Of a stretch of 64,000 nucleotides of DNA, positions 55,382 through 63,924 are shown piece after piece. The DNA comes from JAZKFT01 sp040386335. GTDB taxonomy: Bacteria; Bacteroidota; Bacteroidia; Chitinophagales; Chitinophagaceae. The notes under the pieces are model-generated. The model did not search any database. It saw nothing but the letters and a program-made list of their open reading frames with translations, and was not told the origin of the DNA. The number at the start of each line of letters is the position of its first letter. The stretch's first letter is position 1. The DNA lies in the NCBI GenBank assembly GCA_040386335.1, contig JAZKFT010000045.1, positions 172,131 to 236,130 on the forward strand, in the 5' to 3' direction. Position numbers and translations under genes: made by a program.

Positions 55382-55440
55382 GCAACGGACGATACAGTAT
55401 TATTGGTCGGGGGGCCTCAAACTGCCGTGAAGTTTTTTGA
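55382..55440 (+). repeat. interspersed hairpin repeat, copy 5 (degraded)
   Basis: GGCAACGGACGATACAG, TATTATTGGTCGGGGGGCC, TCAAACTGCCGTGAAGTTTT. It follows TTTTTGTGCAGT, which also precedes copy 7 in near-identical form. It ends 43 bp before the stop codon of the minus-strand gene at 55484. Confidence 0.6.
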
Positions 55441-55483
55441 GAGCATTTGTTAAATGGTATTGCCGTCTGCCCCTGCCTATTGT

Positions 55484-55972
55484 TTAGTCATCTATTCTGG
55501 ACCGATCAGCATTTTTTACATAAACTGCCAGTTTTGTAAAGTCAGAAAAAACAGGACTTAAAAGCGCTACAAATTTTAACTGATCTTCTTTTGTATTAAA
55601 ATGGGCATAGAAGCCACCAGCTTCCGGATCGAAATGAGTTCTCTGAAGTAAATCTGGTTGAATCTTTTCCAAAATCTGGGTTATGTGGCCTTCCCAACAA
55701 TATCCATTTCCTTCATATCCAAATTCTGCAAAGAAGTCAGCGTACTTTGGATATACTTCCGGCCTTTGCAAGCCTGCGACTACTGTAAAACGATTAGCGT
55801 CGTCATAGATCTCAAATGGAAAGTAGTTTTTCAATTGACTGTTGCTATCTTTTTGTGATACTAACGGTGAGTCGATAGCAGATTTATTTGGCGGGTTCTG
55901 ATGAGTGCCGGGTTGGGAACAGGAAAGTCCCGTTATAAATAATACAGTTATAAAAAATGTTTTTCTTTCCAC
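55484..55972 (-). CDS. lipoprotein of unknown function
   Basis: 162 residues from GTG at 55972, with a lipobox FITGLSC. The mature part starts with a Ser/Asn/Pro-rich linker, then FPFEIYDDANRFTVVAGLQRPEVYPKYADFFAEFGYEGNGYCWEGH-like text with a small alpha/beta look resembling immunity or Imm51-type proteins; the match is weak. A trailing segment FDPEAGGFYAHFNTKEDQLKFVALLSPVF supports a compact domain. Confidence 0.55.
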   Translation of the reverse strand: MERKTFFITVLFITGLSCSQPGTHQNPPNKSAIDSPLVSQKDSNSQLKNYFPFEIYDDANRFTVVAGLQRPEVYPKYADFFAEFGYEGNGYCWEGHITQILEKIQPDLLQRTHFDPEAGGFYAHFNTKEDQLKFVALLSPVFSDFTKLAVYVKNADRSRIDD

Positions 55973-56336
55973 CAGTATGATTATTTGATGCTTTTTGTAA
56001 GTGAGTAGGGTTGCTGCGAAGTAACAACCATCTGCGATTGCAGACGTTTTTTAGTTTTCTTTTTATTGAAAAACAAATAACAAATAGAAACCTCACTGGT
56101 ATCAACAGATTTGTCATCCGGCGATGCAGGATAACAGAGTAATTTCTTTCGAGACGAAGATTCGTCAGTTTCTAAGGTGTCTGCTCTGGCCTTGTGTGTG
56201 GGCCAGCGGGACTCGAAGCAACGAGGGGCAATGTAGAAGCAGCGGACGCTGCAATATTATAGGTCCGGGGGGGACCCTCGAACCATTCCGGAGGTTTCCG
56301 AGCATGCGCCAAATCGGGGCAGCAACGCAAATCATT

Positions 56337-56388
56337 TTGTGACAATTTTATCGTGACATTTTAAATTGTCACAAGGATATTGTCACAA
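56337..56388 (+). promoter_or_regulatory. operator-like array upstream of the XRE-type gene
   Basis: TTGTGACAAT (56337-56346), GTGACATTTTAAATTGTCAC (56353-56372) and ATTGTCACAA (56379-56388) are palindrome half sites of one motif, TTGTGAC / GTCACAA, repeated four times in 52 bp just before the ATG at 56414. An autoregulated promoter is the likely reading. Confidence 0.6.
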
Positions 56389-56413
56389 TTTTAGCTGATT
56401 AAAAATTACCTGG

Positions 56414-56926
56414 ATGCATTACTTAAAAGAAATACGCCTGCAGTGGGGTATATCGCAGTGCGATTTTGCAGATCTGCTTGGCTGCAACAGAAGCCACCTG
56501 GCCATGGCAGAAACCGGCAAACGCCGGTTGCCGTATGCAGCCGAGAGTATGACGCACCGGATGGAAGGTACCAAGTCCAATCAATTGCAACCCTACACAG
56601 CTGCAGTAGCCGTTCCGGACGAAGCCTGCATTAAGGCACTTGAGCGGGACAATAAGGAGCGGCATCTAAAGCTATTCCGGCTCGAAAGATCAGCAGAACA
56701 ACTGGCTGTAAAAGTGCAGCAGTGCCTGCACCTGGTAGAAATGGCTGCAGTTTTGCTACAAACCGAACCGGTAATGGACGAGATACCACGCATGCGTTTG
56801 GAAATACTGGAACGGCAGGCCAAAAAAAACCTTGGTAAATGGCAAAAAAAATGGCTGCTATGCCAGGTGGAAATTGCCGGACAACAAGCCGCTATGGCAA
56901 AAGCAGCGGAGTTGAAGGGTGGGTGA
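56414..56926 (+). CDS. XRE-family helix-turn-helix protein
   Basis: 170 residues. Residues 1-50 form an HTH_3 type DNA-binding domain (LKEIRLQWGISQCDFADLLGCNRSHLAMAETGKRRLP). The rest is helical and Lys/Gln-rich (LKLFRLERSAEQLAVKVQQCL, MRLEILERQAKKNLGKWQKKWLL), a likely dimerisation coiled coil. The TTGTGAC array directly upstream is a plausible binding site. A second, frameshifted copy is at 61466-61977. Confidence 0.8.
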   Translation: MHYLKEIRLQWGISQCDFADLLGCNRSHLAMAETGKRRLPYAAESMTHRMEGTKSNQLQPYTAAVAVPDEACIKALERDNKERHLKLFRLERSAEQLAVKVQQCLHLVEMAAVLLQTEPVMDEIPRMRLEILERQAKKNLGKWQKKWLLCQVEIAGQQAAMAKAAELKGG

Positions 56927-56991
56927 TGGGGCGATATCGTGAAGTTTTAATCCTCTTATGTATATTGAACTTTAAATCATGCCCAAAACCG

Positions 56992-58331
56992 ATGTCCGAC
57001 ACCATTACCTATTCCTACGCTTCAGCTTCGGCTTTGACAAAATCGGGTAGGGACGATTCACTCTTTCTTTCAAAATACAGTGAAATTGAAAAGAAAGAAG
57101 CTCCATGCTTTTATTATGGCAATTTGACTGAGCCTTATATTACTGCCCGTTGCCTTATTGCACTTTCCAACGTGGTTCAATCCAGCTTTAATCTTTCACC
57201 TTTTGAGATCGCCAAATTAAAAGATCCTATCGTTACTTCAGGCAATGATACCATACGGTTTGAAGGTTTTTCTCACTGCGCTGGGGTGTATGCAAGAGTG
57301 GATATATTGCCGGGCAGTCACGATGGTGAGTTCCTGGAAAATGGAACGACGAATGTTGATTTTAACCAACCGATGATTTCGGCGCTTAGCCGGATCAACC
57401 GGGGTGAAAGAGTGATATTGTCAGTGGGTAAAAAAGATGTAGCGCTCGAACACAATTTGAATAAAGTAGTAGAGCGTAAAGTACCCCTTCCGGTAAAATG
57501 GATTAAAGGATTAGCCAGTGTTCAAATATTCTTATCACAGGCAGAAAAAGCTTTTTCATTCAATAGAGTACAAACTTTACAATTGTTTCAATCCTTACCA
57601 TCCGGTAAACCTAAAACAGACTATTACCTGGTTATCCGGGGAAATAAGCCGTTTTTTCTGCAATCAAAACTCCTGATGCGATATGTATTGGCGGAGTACA
57701 CCGGCTTAAATTACTGGAATCGCTTGTGCCCCTAGCTAATGAATTGAAGGTTTTTCCACATCCGGATATGCAGTCTACTACATGGCAACTTTATTTTGGT
57801 GCCGTCAGGTTTAGCCTCACGCTGTCAAGAGATGCCTGGCGTGGATTCTCCGGCGAGGGCGCGGCCCTGGAGTCGCTGGTAGAAGATATTTCTGACGACT
57901 GGATATCGGCATTTGATAAATACAGTTATGCCAACCAGGCATTTAATCCTGTATGGCTTGCGGTCTCAGAAGGCATTGACTTAACTAAAATGGACAATAT
58001 TACCGGCCGGCTTTCAGCTATGGGTTTATTGGGATATGATGTGGATGAGAACCAATTTTTTTACAGGCGGTTGCCCTATAAACTGAGCCGCATTTTAAGT
58101 TTAAACCCACGTATGAAAGCAGCGGAAAAATTACTGGAAGAAAACAAAGTCGATATTATTTCAAATACAACCGATCGCATTGAAGCCAGGGTTGCAGGAA
58201 CAGGGGTTAACCATACGGTTGTAATAGAAGGCGAAAATAGCAGGTGCACCTGTACCTGGTTCAGTAGTAACCAGGGGGAACGGGGCCTTTGCAAACATGT
58301 TCTTGCTGTAAAAAAGAAACTAACATATTAA
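56992..58331 (+). pseudogene. SWIM zinc-finger protein gene, frameshifted
   Basis: The first part starts at ATG 56992 (MSDTITYSYASASALTK) and runs to YVLAEYTGLNYWNRLCP and a stop at 57735. The second part runs in another frame from about 57729 (CPLANELKVFPHPDMQSTTWQL) to the SWIM zinc-finger CTCTWFSSNQGERGLCKHVLA at the C-terminus. Adding one C to the CCCC run at 57729-57732 restores a single frame of about 447 residues, with the order expected of SWIM proteins found beside DUF6493, MoxR, DUF5682 and VWA genes. The break may be real or a sequencing error. It is followed 10 bp later by the DUF6493 gene. Confidence 0.82.
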
Positions 58332-58340
58332 ATACATATT

Positions 58341-61262
58341 GTGACTGAAAAATTTTCATCCATTATCACCAGGCAGAATGAAGAGGAATTACTTTCCTTT
58401 CTTCGGGATCTTACAAACGAAGAAAAAAAGCTGCTTGCTCAACCTATAAAACGATTGCTGAAGGAATACAGCCAGTTTGGCTCGCTTGGGGGGAATTCGT
58501 ATGGATATATAAATGGAACAAATGAGCAACGGATGCTGCTTCAAATGGCAGCCTTTGTTTGTTTCAACCTGGCAGATTATGAGAAAACCCTTTATTCTGT
58601 GTCGTTAGTTAATAAAGATTATTTGGGTAAAATCATTGACTGGTGCAGCCCTGGTTGGTTAAGTGACTTTATAAACAAACAGGCTTCATCGGATTTCTTA
58701 CCATCTTATCTCAACTATGATTGGATAATGGAGCTAAGCGGAAAAGGTGTATTGCGGCCAACAAAAGAATTGATTGCAAAAGCCCTGACATCAATAATCT
58801 ATAAGCAGAATGATGCAAAGACATGGGTGTTAACGTACGAAAAGCTTTTGAAGGAAACAATCACATTGGATGAACATGTATGGTATTTATTTGAAGCAGC
58901 ATCGGACGTTCATTCCAGCGGTCGTTATCTTCATTTCGAAGAAAAAAATGAGATGAGTGAAGCAGGTTGGATTGGCGTATTTAAAAAAATCTCGGCAGCG
59001 GGTGATATAGACCGGTCACGGTTAATCAAAGAATCATTGCTGGCAGCGAATCGTAATTTCAATAAACTGTTATCCGGCTGGTTTTCCCAATTGTTTGTAG
59101 AACTGGAGCCCGGTAAAGAAGAGATCCTGGATCTGCAAAAGGAATTATTCAGTGTACTAAGTTCCCCTCATAGCAAAGTTGTAAATACTGCTTTGCAAAC
59201 CATGAAAACTATCGCCAGGGAAAAGAAGTTTGATGCCAGTTCGTTTTTCGACGCTGTTCCATTATTATTATCATCCACTACAAAAGCGACCGTACTTTCC
59301 ACACTGGCAATTGTAGAATTACTGGTTCAGGACTACCCGGCCTATAGTGAGAAAATTCAATTGATGGTTTGCCAGTGTTTTATTCATTTGGATGAAACGA
59401 TACAATCAAAAGCTGCAAAATTTATTGCGAAGAATGCGCATGTAGAAAATATGACCCTGCGAAATGAGATTGCTATTTTTGATATGTCGCTATTAACAAC
59501 GCCGCGCCAGTTATTAGGCGCTTTTACAAACAATATTTCTGAAAGTCGTGATGACAACGGGCATGAACGAGCCTTAGAGGAAAGCAATCCGGTGCCAACA
59601 AATGAAATACCCTTTCCGGCCTCCATCGATGATCTCTTCTTTCTGGCTAGCCAGGCTTTCGACAATAATGAACCCTGGCATATTGATCTTTTACCTGCCG
59701 CTTTAGTACATTTTCATCCACAGATAACGGACGAAACAATTCAAAGATTCGAACCTGCATTTCAACGGGCGTTGGGGCTATTGAAAAAAGGAGGCCGCTC
59801 TTCGAACGGGCATCTCGATTTTTTGTTGGCAATTTTCTTTATCGACTACGGAAATATATTAATTGGGGCGTTCCCGAACGGGAGTGAAAGCATTAAAAAA
59901 GTATACCGGAGCTATGATACAAAAAACGGCGAGAACACCGCCAGTTTTCTTGTGTCACCCAATACAGGCTTTTATACAAAAACATGGAAAATGCGGGATG
60001 AAATTGAGGCCTATCTGCCCTATAAATTGATTCTGTCAGAAGCATTGGATAAAATCGCACAGGGTTGCAACCTTCCATTATTAAGTACCCCTACGCACGA
60101 GCCTTGCTGGATACACAGATCAACATTGATAGACCGGCTAAGTATATACCAGCAAGCTGGCAAAGAACCGGGTGCCATGGATTTGCAGGTTGCTATTTCA
60201 CGTTGCAGGTTAACGGATGATGTGAAAGTAGAAGAAATTTTAGCACAAAAACTGACAGGAGAATTCAGAAATATCCTGTCGTTCCTGTTGAGCGGGGATA
60301 CCGGACCAATGGGGCCATTTTGCAATAAAGCTGCGTGGCTGGTTGCGTCTGTTACCAGGAAAGAAAAAAGGAACTGGCCAGAATTTGAATCTTTTCCCGG
60401 TTATCAAAAATCGATACATATTTATACGGAACCATTGCAGTGGCATTCCATAATTGAGAACTATCGCTCCGAGCAGTACGATCATGCTACAAAAAAATAT
60501 ATCAAAAAACCTGCAACCCGGAAAATATCAGAAGTGCTGCGCTATGCTGCGAACGGAAATGAAATGAAGTTTGATAAAAAAAATGCCAGGCCATTTTTAG
60601 GAAAAGGTTTCACAATGCTGTACGAATGCATGAGCTTCCAAATACAATATTATTCAGTTGAACACAACGATTTGAAGCGGATCATGGCGCTAGTTCCGAA
60701 CAATCCCGAGTGGGTATTGGCAGATGTTTTTAATCATTGCCTGAATTATGCTGAGTTTTGGGAAGAGTCAAGCAGAAAAGCAGTTGTTTCAGTAATCCAG
60801 GTATTATATGAGATATGGAACTGGCCGGGGGAAATGGCAAAACTTTTTCTAGGAACCTGTATGCTCAGCGCAGATAAAACGATCATTAATATCGCGGGTG
60901 AACTATGGCTAAAAGCGGTAGCTGAGAAAAAGATCAATAATGCAGCACTTGGAAAAATAATCGGGCTTCATGAACGAATAGAATTAATGCCTCTTAAACG
61001 ATTCACAGATCTGGCAATGCAACGCCTGTTCCGGAACTCACCGCTGCATAATAAGGAACTTCAAATACTGGTCGAAAATGTACTTCCGGAATTACCGGAT
61101 GAGCCAATCAAAAATCTTAAAAAGCTGCTAGAACTTTACAGGGAATTGTTGATTATTAACGAAGCCTCCCTAGCATCCCTGGAAATTCAAAACCGTTTAA
61201 AAGCCTGGGAAAAAAACGCGGGGTTGCGAAACCTTGTTGGGCAATTGGGAAGTGCATTCTAA
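58341..61262 (+). CDS. DUF6493 family protein
   Basis: 973 residues, mostly helical with HEAT-like pairs (KEEILDLQKELFSVLSSPHSKVVNTALQTMKTIAREKK). The text (MTEKFSSIITRQNEEELLSFLRDLTNEEKKLL at the start, LYECMSFQIQYYSVEHNDLKRIMALVPNNPEW late) fits the large protein that sits beside SWIM, MoxR, DUF5682 and VWA genes in Bacteroidota. From memory that set is a predicted MoxR-VWA chaperone-type or conflict system. Here the other three genes are missing: right after the stop at 61262 the 0.7-kb repeat begins. The protein is intact and no frame break is seen. Confidence 0.82.
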   Translation: MTEKFSSIITRQNEEELLSFLRDLTNEEKKLLAQPIKRLLKEYSQFGSLGGNSYGYINGTNEQRMLLQMAAFVCFNLADYEKTLYSVSLVNKDYLGKIIDWCSPGWLSDFINKQASSDFLPSYLNYDWIMELSGKGVLRPTKELIAKALTSIIYKQNDAKTWVLTYEKLLKETITLDEHVWYLFEAASDVHSSGRYLHFEEKNEMSEAGWIGVFKKISAAGDIDRSRLIKESLLAANRNFNKLLSGWFSQLFVELEPGKEEILDLQKELFSVLSSPHSKVVNTALQTMKTIAREKKFDASSFFDAVPLLLSSTTKATVLSTLAIVELLVQDYPAYSEKIQLMVCQCFIHLDETIQSKAAKFIAKNAHVENMTLRNEIAIFDMSLLTTPRQLLGAFTNNISESRDDNGHERALEESNPVPTNEIPFPASIDDLFFLASQAFDNNEPWHIDLLPAALVHFHPQITDETIQRFEPAFQRALGLLKKGGRSSNGHLDFLLAIFFIDYGNILIGAFPNGSESIKKVYRSYDTKNGENTASFLVSPNTGFYTKTWKMRDEIEAYLPYKLILSEALDKIAQGCNLPLLSTPTHEPCWIHRSTLIDRLSIYQQAGKEPGAMDLQVAISRCRLTDDVKVEEILAQKLTGEFRNILSFLLSGDTGPMGPFCNKAAWLVASVTRKEKRNWPEFESFPGYQKSIHIYTEPLQWHSIIENYRSEQYDHATKKYIKKPATRKISEVLRYAANGNEMKFDKKNARPFLGKGFTMLYECMSFQIQYYSVEHNDLKRIMALVPNNPEWVLADVFNHCLNYAEFWEESSRKAVVSVIQVLYEIWNWPGEMAKLFLGTCMLSADKTIINIAGELWLKAVAEKKINNAALGKIIGLHERIELMPLKRFTDLAMQRLFRNSPLHNKELQILVENVLPELPDEPIKNLKKLLELYRELLIINEASLASLEIQNRLKAWEKNAGLRNLVGQLGSAF

Positions 61263-61388
61263 AATGAATTGTCCACGTTTTTGTGTAGTGGCAGCGGACG
61301 CTGCAATATTATAGGTCCGAGGGGGACCCTCGAACCATTGCGGAGGTTTCAGAGCATGCGCCAAATCGGGGCAGCAACGCAAATCATT

Positions 61389-61440
61389 TTGTGACAATTT
61401 TATCGTGACATTTTAAATTGTCACAAGGATATTGTCACAA
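61389..61440 (+). promoter_or_regulatory. operator-like array, right copy
   Basis: Same sequence as 56337-56388: TTGTGACAAT, GTGACATTTTAAATTGTCAC and ATTGTCACAA at 61389, 61405 and 61431. All three sites are unchanged although the gene after it is broken. Confidence 0.6.
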
Positions 61441-61465
61441 TTTTAGCTGATTAAAAATTACCTGG

Positions 61466-61977
61466 ATGCATTACTTAAAAGAAATACGCCTGCAGTGGGG
61501 TATATCGCAGTGCGATTTTGCAGATCTGCTTGGCTGCAACAGAAGCCACCTGGCCATGGCAGAAACCGGCAAACGCCGGTTACCGTATGCAGCCGAGAGT
61601 ATGACGCACCGGATGGAACGTACCAAGGCCAATCAATTTCAACCCTACACAGCAGCAGTTGCCATTCCGGACGAAGGTTGCATAAAGGCACTTGACCGGA
61701 CCATAAGGTGCGGCATCTAAAGCTATTCCGGCTCGAAAGATCAGCAGAACAACTGGGTGTAAAAGTGCAGCAGTGCCTGCACCTGGTAGAAATGGCTACA
61801 ACTTTGCTGCAAACCGAACCGGTATTGGACGAGATACCACGCATGCGTTTGGAAATACTGGAACGGCAGGCCAAAAAAAACCTTGGTAAATGGCAAAAAA
61901 AATGGCTGCTATGCCAGGTGGAAATTGCCGGACAACAAGCCGCTATGGCAAAAGCAGCGGAGTTGAAGGGTGGGTGA
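61466..61977 (+). pseudogene. XRE-family gene, second copy, frameshifted
   Basis: Starts with the same 85-residue text as the left copy (MHYLKEIRLQWGIS), but one G is missing in the CCGGACC segment at about 61699 (left copy CGGGACA), so the frame ends at 61720. The remainder (RHLKLFRLERSAEQL to the end) continues in another frame to 61977. Flanking base changes exist, so this is likely genuine decay. Without the loss the protein would be 171 residues. Confidence 0.85.
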
Positions 61978-62102
61978 TGGGGCGGTGATTTTTACCCGGG
62001 CGGAATAAACAATATCGTGGCAGGTTGCCTGAGTTTTTTACCGGGGCGGAGTATGGTTCGTTGGGAAAAGAACCATAGCATCATTTTGACCATCGTCAAG
62101 GT

Positions 62103-62510
62103 TTACCTCTCATCGTTAATTAAAGTCTTCCAATACTGCTTTGTTACAATGCCCGTATAATAACGGCCCGAAAGAATAAAATGTAAAATCAGCCAAAGCC
62201 ACATGATCGGGTTACCCAGTGGAATTCTTATATGGAATCGATCCGAAAATATAGATGAGCCTGGGAGACCCACGCTGAATGATAATATCCCAATCAACCC
62301 TAAGAAAATGGTTAGCCCCAGGAAGAGCACACCCCAATGATGATGCCTTTAAAAAATAAATCCATTGACGGCAAGAAATAAAAACCCCAGATAATGTTGC
62401 CATTGAAGAATATAACCAGCGCTAAGCATTGTAAATGCTGAAATTGCTGCCGATATGCAGATTATCAAAAATGGCAGGTAGTCGAGGGTTTTCTTTGTTG
62501 TCAATTTCAT
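62103..62510 (-). pseudogene. small membrane protein gene interrupted by an in-frame stop
   Basis: ATG at 62510 opens MKLTTKKTLDYLPFLIICISAAISAF and continues to GYILQWQHYLGFLFLAVNGFIF, then TAA at codon 54 (62349-62351). The same frame goes on with RHHHWGVLFLGLTIFLGLIGILSF to KQYWKTLINDER and a stop at 62103, 135 positions in all. Hydrophobic segments on both sides of the stop fit one membrane protein of about four helices. A single AAA to TAA change would explain it. A restart at GTG 62330 is possible. Confidence 0.65.
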
Positions 62511-62649
62511 TTTTTTTGAACAGCGACTCAGAGTACAACTTTAGCCAGCATTCGTATAGTTGGTATTGCTGGCAATGTAATGTAAAAATGCATAGTACCA
62601 AATGCCAGATCGTTCATGGCTGGTGGCTCTGCTGCGGTTACTGGTTGCG

Positions 62650-62702
62650 GCAGCGTTACGATATTATAGGTACAAGGGGAGCCTCGAACCATCGTGGAGT
62701 TT
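62650..62702 (+). repeat. interspersed hairpin repeat, copy 8 (degraded)
   Basis: GCAGCGTTACGATATTATAGG, then TACAAGGGGAGCC, TCGAACCATCGTGGAG and TTTTTTGGAAGCTTGCGCC, the last part shared with copies 4, 6 and 7. It ends 50 bp before the stop codon of the minus-strand TPR gene. Confidence 0.7.
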
Positions 62703-62752
62703 TTTGGAAGCTTGCGCCAGGTCGGGTTAAGCGGAAATATTACGGGGACACA

Positions 62753-63391
62753 TTAATTGAGGATTAGTTTTTTCGGTTGTTTTATTAATTCCTCAATATC
62801 TCTTTTGATTCTTTTAGCATTTGGGAATTTTGGATCAACCATTAAGCAAGCCTTAATTGAATTCAAAGCATGACTCAATTTTCCGATCCTGATATATGAC
62901 GTTGCCAAATTATAATTTACCTCATCGATGTCCCCTTTCTTATTAAGTGCTTTCGTTAAGTACTTAATTGCTTCCTGATCTCGCTCTTGTCGTTTTAGAA
63001 TAGCACCAATAAATACATAAGGCATTGTTTCATCCGACTTAAGCTTCAGTGATTTTTTATAAAGTTCTAATGCCTCCGAAAGTTTTCCTACCTGCAACAT
63101 TAAATGACCAAAGTATGAATAATACAAGTGCTTATAACTTTTGGGAATTTTATTTACAGCAATTTCAGAATATACTTTTTCGGATTCGTTATAAAATCCA
63201 CATTGATGCAATGCTTCTGCATACCTGAATTGATATGAAGTTGAACCTGTTTTCTCAAAAATTGATTTCCAATAATGCATTTCCGAAAATGGAAGATTTC
63301 TATTTGAATAGGCTTTGGCCTTATTTACTGCACTCTGTAATTTCATAACGCATAATTGGTGTAAGTCATAGGTTATCTCCAACGCCTGCAT
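62753..63391 (-). CDS. tetratricopeptide repeat (TPR) protein
   Basis: 212 residues; ATG at 63346 (MKLQSAVNKAKAYS) is an alternative start. Five or so 34-residue TPR units are visible: YQFRYAEALHQCGFYNESEKVYSEI, YYSYFGHLMLQVGKLSEALELYKKSLKL, PYVFIGAILKRQERDQEAIKYLTKALN, VNYNLATSYIRIGKLSHALNSIKACL and so on. TPR proteins mediate protein contacts; no partner is shown. No signal peptide. Confidence 0.88.
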   Translation of the reverse strand: MQALEITYDLHQLCVMKLQSAVNKAKAYSNRNLPFSEMHYWKSIFEKTGSTSYQFRYAEALHQCGFYNESEKVYSEIAVNKIPKSYKHLYYSYFGHLMLQVGKLSEALELYKKSLKLKSDETMPYVFIGAILKRQERDQEAIKYLTKALNKKGDIDEVNYNLATSYIRIGKLSHALNSIKACLMVDPKFPNAKRIKRDIEELIKQPKKLILN

Positions 63392-63450
63392 ATTTGTAAA
63401 GGCCGGGAATAAAAGAACAAATGTTTAACCCTTATACAAAGGTTATAGGG

Positions 63451-63924
63451 TTACTTCCTGTTTATTCCTTTCGAAGCCAAAACCTTTTCAATCGCTGATA
63501 TTCCGCCAGAAAAAGGATTTCCGTTTGCGATGGTAAGTGATCCGTTATTCCACTGTAATTTCAATGCGGGGGAACTGGAACCGAGCTGCATTTTTCGCAG
63601 CAGGTGGACAGAATCAAGAGAGGAAAGTATATTTTCTTCTGCATCTAGCAGCTTATTGGAGGAAAGATCAACAATGCAAATGGATCTCAGTTTTTCCGGG
63701 GGAGTGGAATTTATTTTTTTCCTGTATTTCATAACTCGCCAAAACAGTGCAGCGAAGAGAATACCAAGGCCAGCCAATATAAATCCAGGGGTTGTCGTCG
63801 TATCGGGTGACGCATTGAAAACAAACAGTTGCAGGATGCCATTCGCCAAAAGAATTAAGGCAAGCAGGCCGGCTACAAACAGGAAAGTGGTTGTCCATTG
63901 GGCAGGCTTTTTACTTATGTACAA
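63451..63924 (-). CDS. membrane protein of unknown function
   Basis: 157 residues from TTG at 63924; the frame stays open for a few codons more with no ATG, so the start is uncertain. Two membrane helices (TTFLFVAGLLALILLANGIL and TPGFILAGLGILFAALFWRVM) are followed by a cytoplasmic-like domain of beta strands (SICIVDLSSNKLLDAEENILSSLDSVHLLRKMQLGSSSPALKLQWNNGSLTIANGNPF) that resembles bacterial PH-like domains. Function unknown. Confidence 0.6.
   Translation of the reverse strand: MYISKKPAQWTTTFLFVAGLLALILLANGILQLFVFNASPDTTTTPGFILAGLGILFAALFWRVMKYRKKINSTPPEKLRSICIVDLSSNKLLDAEENILSSLDSVHLLRKMQLGSSSPALKLQWNNGSLTIANGNPFSGGISAIEKVLASKGINRK

Larger units (their letters stand above)
56239..56933 (+). 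repeat. 695-bp direct repeat, left copy, with XRE-type gene
   Basis: Starts with hairpin-repeat copy 6 (GCAGCGGACGCTGC, GGTCCGGGGGGGACC) and runs through an operator-like region and a complete XRE-type gene. It recurs at 61291-61984 with only about 5 percent base differences plus one deletion. Between the copies lies the SWIM-DUF6493 pair. Confidence 0.9.
61291..61984 (+). repeat. 694-bp direct repeat, right copy, with broken XRE-type gene
   Basis: Second copy of the segment at 56239-56933, in the same orientation and starting with hairpin-repeat copy 7 (61291-61349). It follows the DUF6493 stop by 28 bp. Both copies end at the same sequence (GGGTGATGGGGCG). Confidence 0.9.

Noticed and set aside
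61708..61977. separate 89-residue gene on the plus strand
   Set aside because: It matches the C-terminal part of the intact XRE gene at 56414-56926 exactly in order, so it is the second half of a frameshifted copy and not its own gene.
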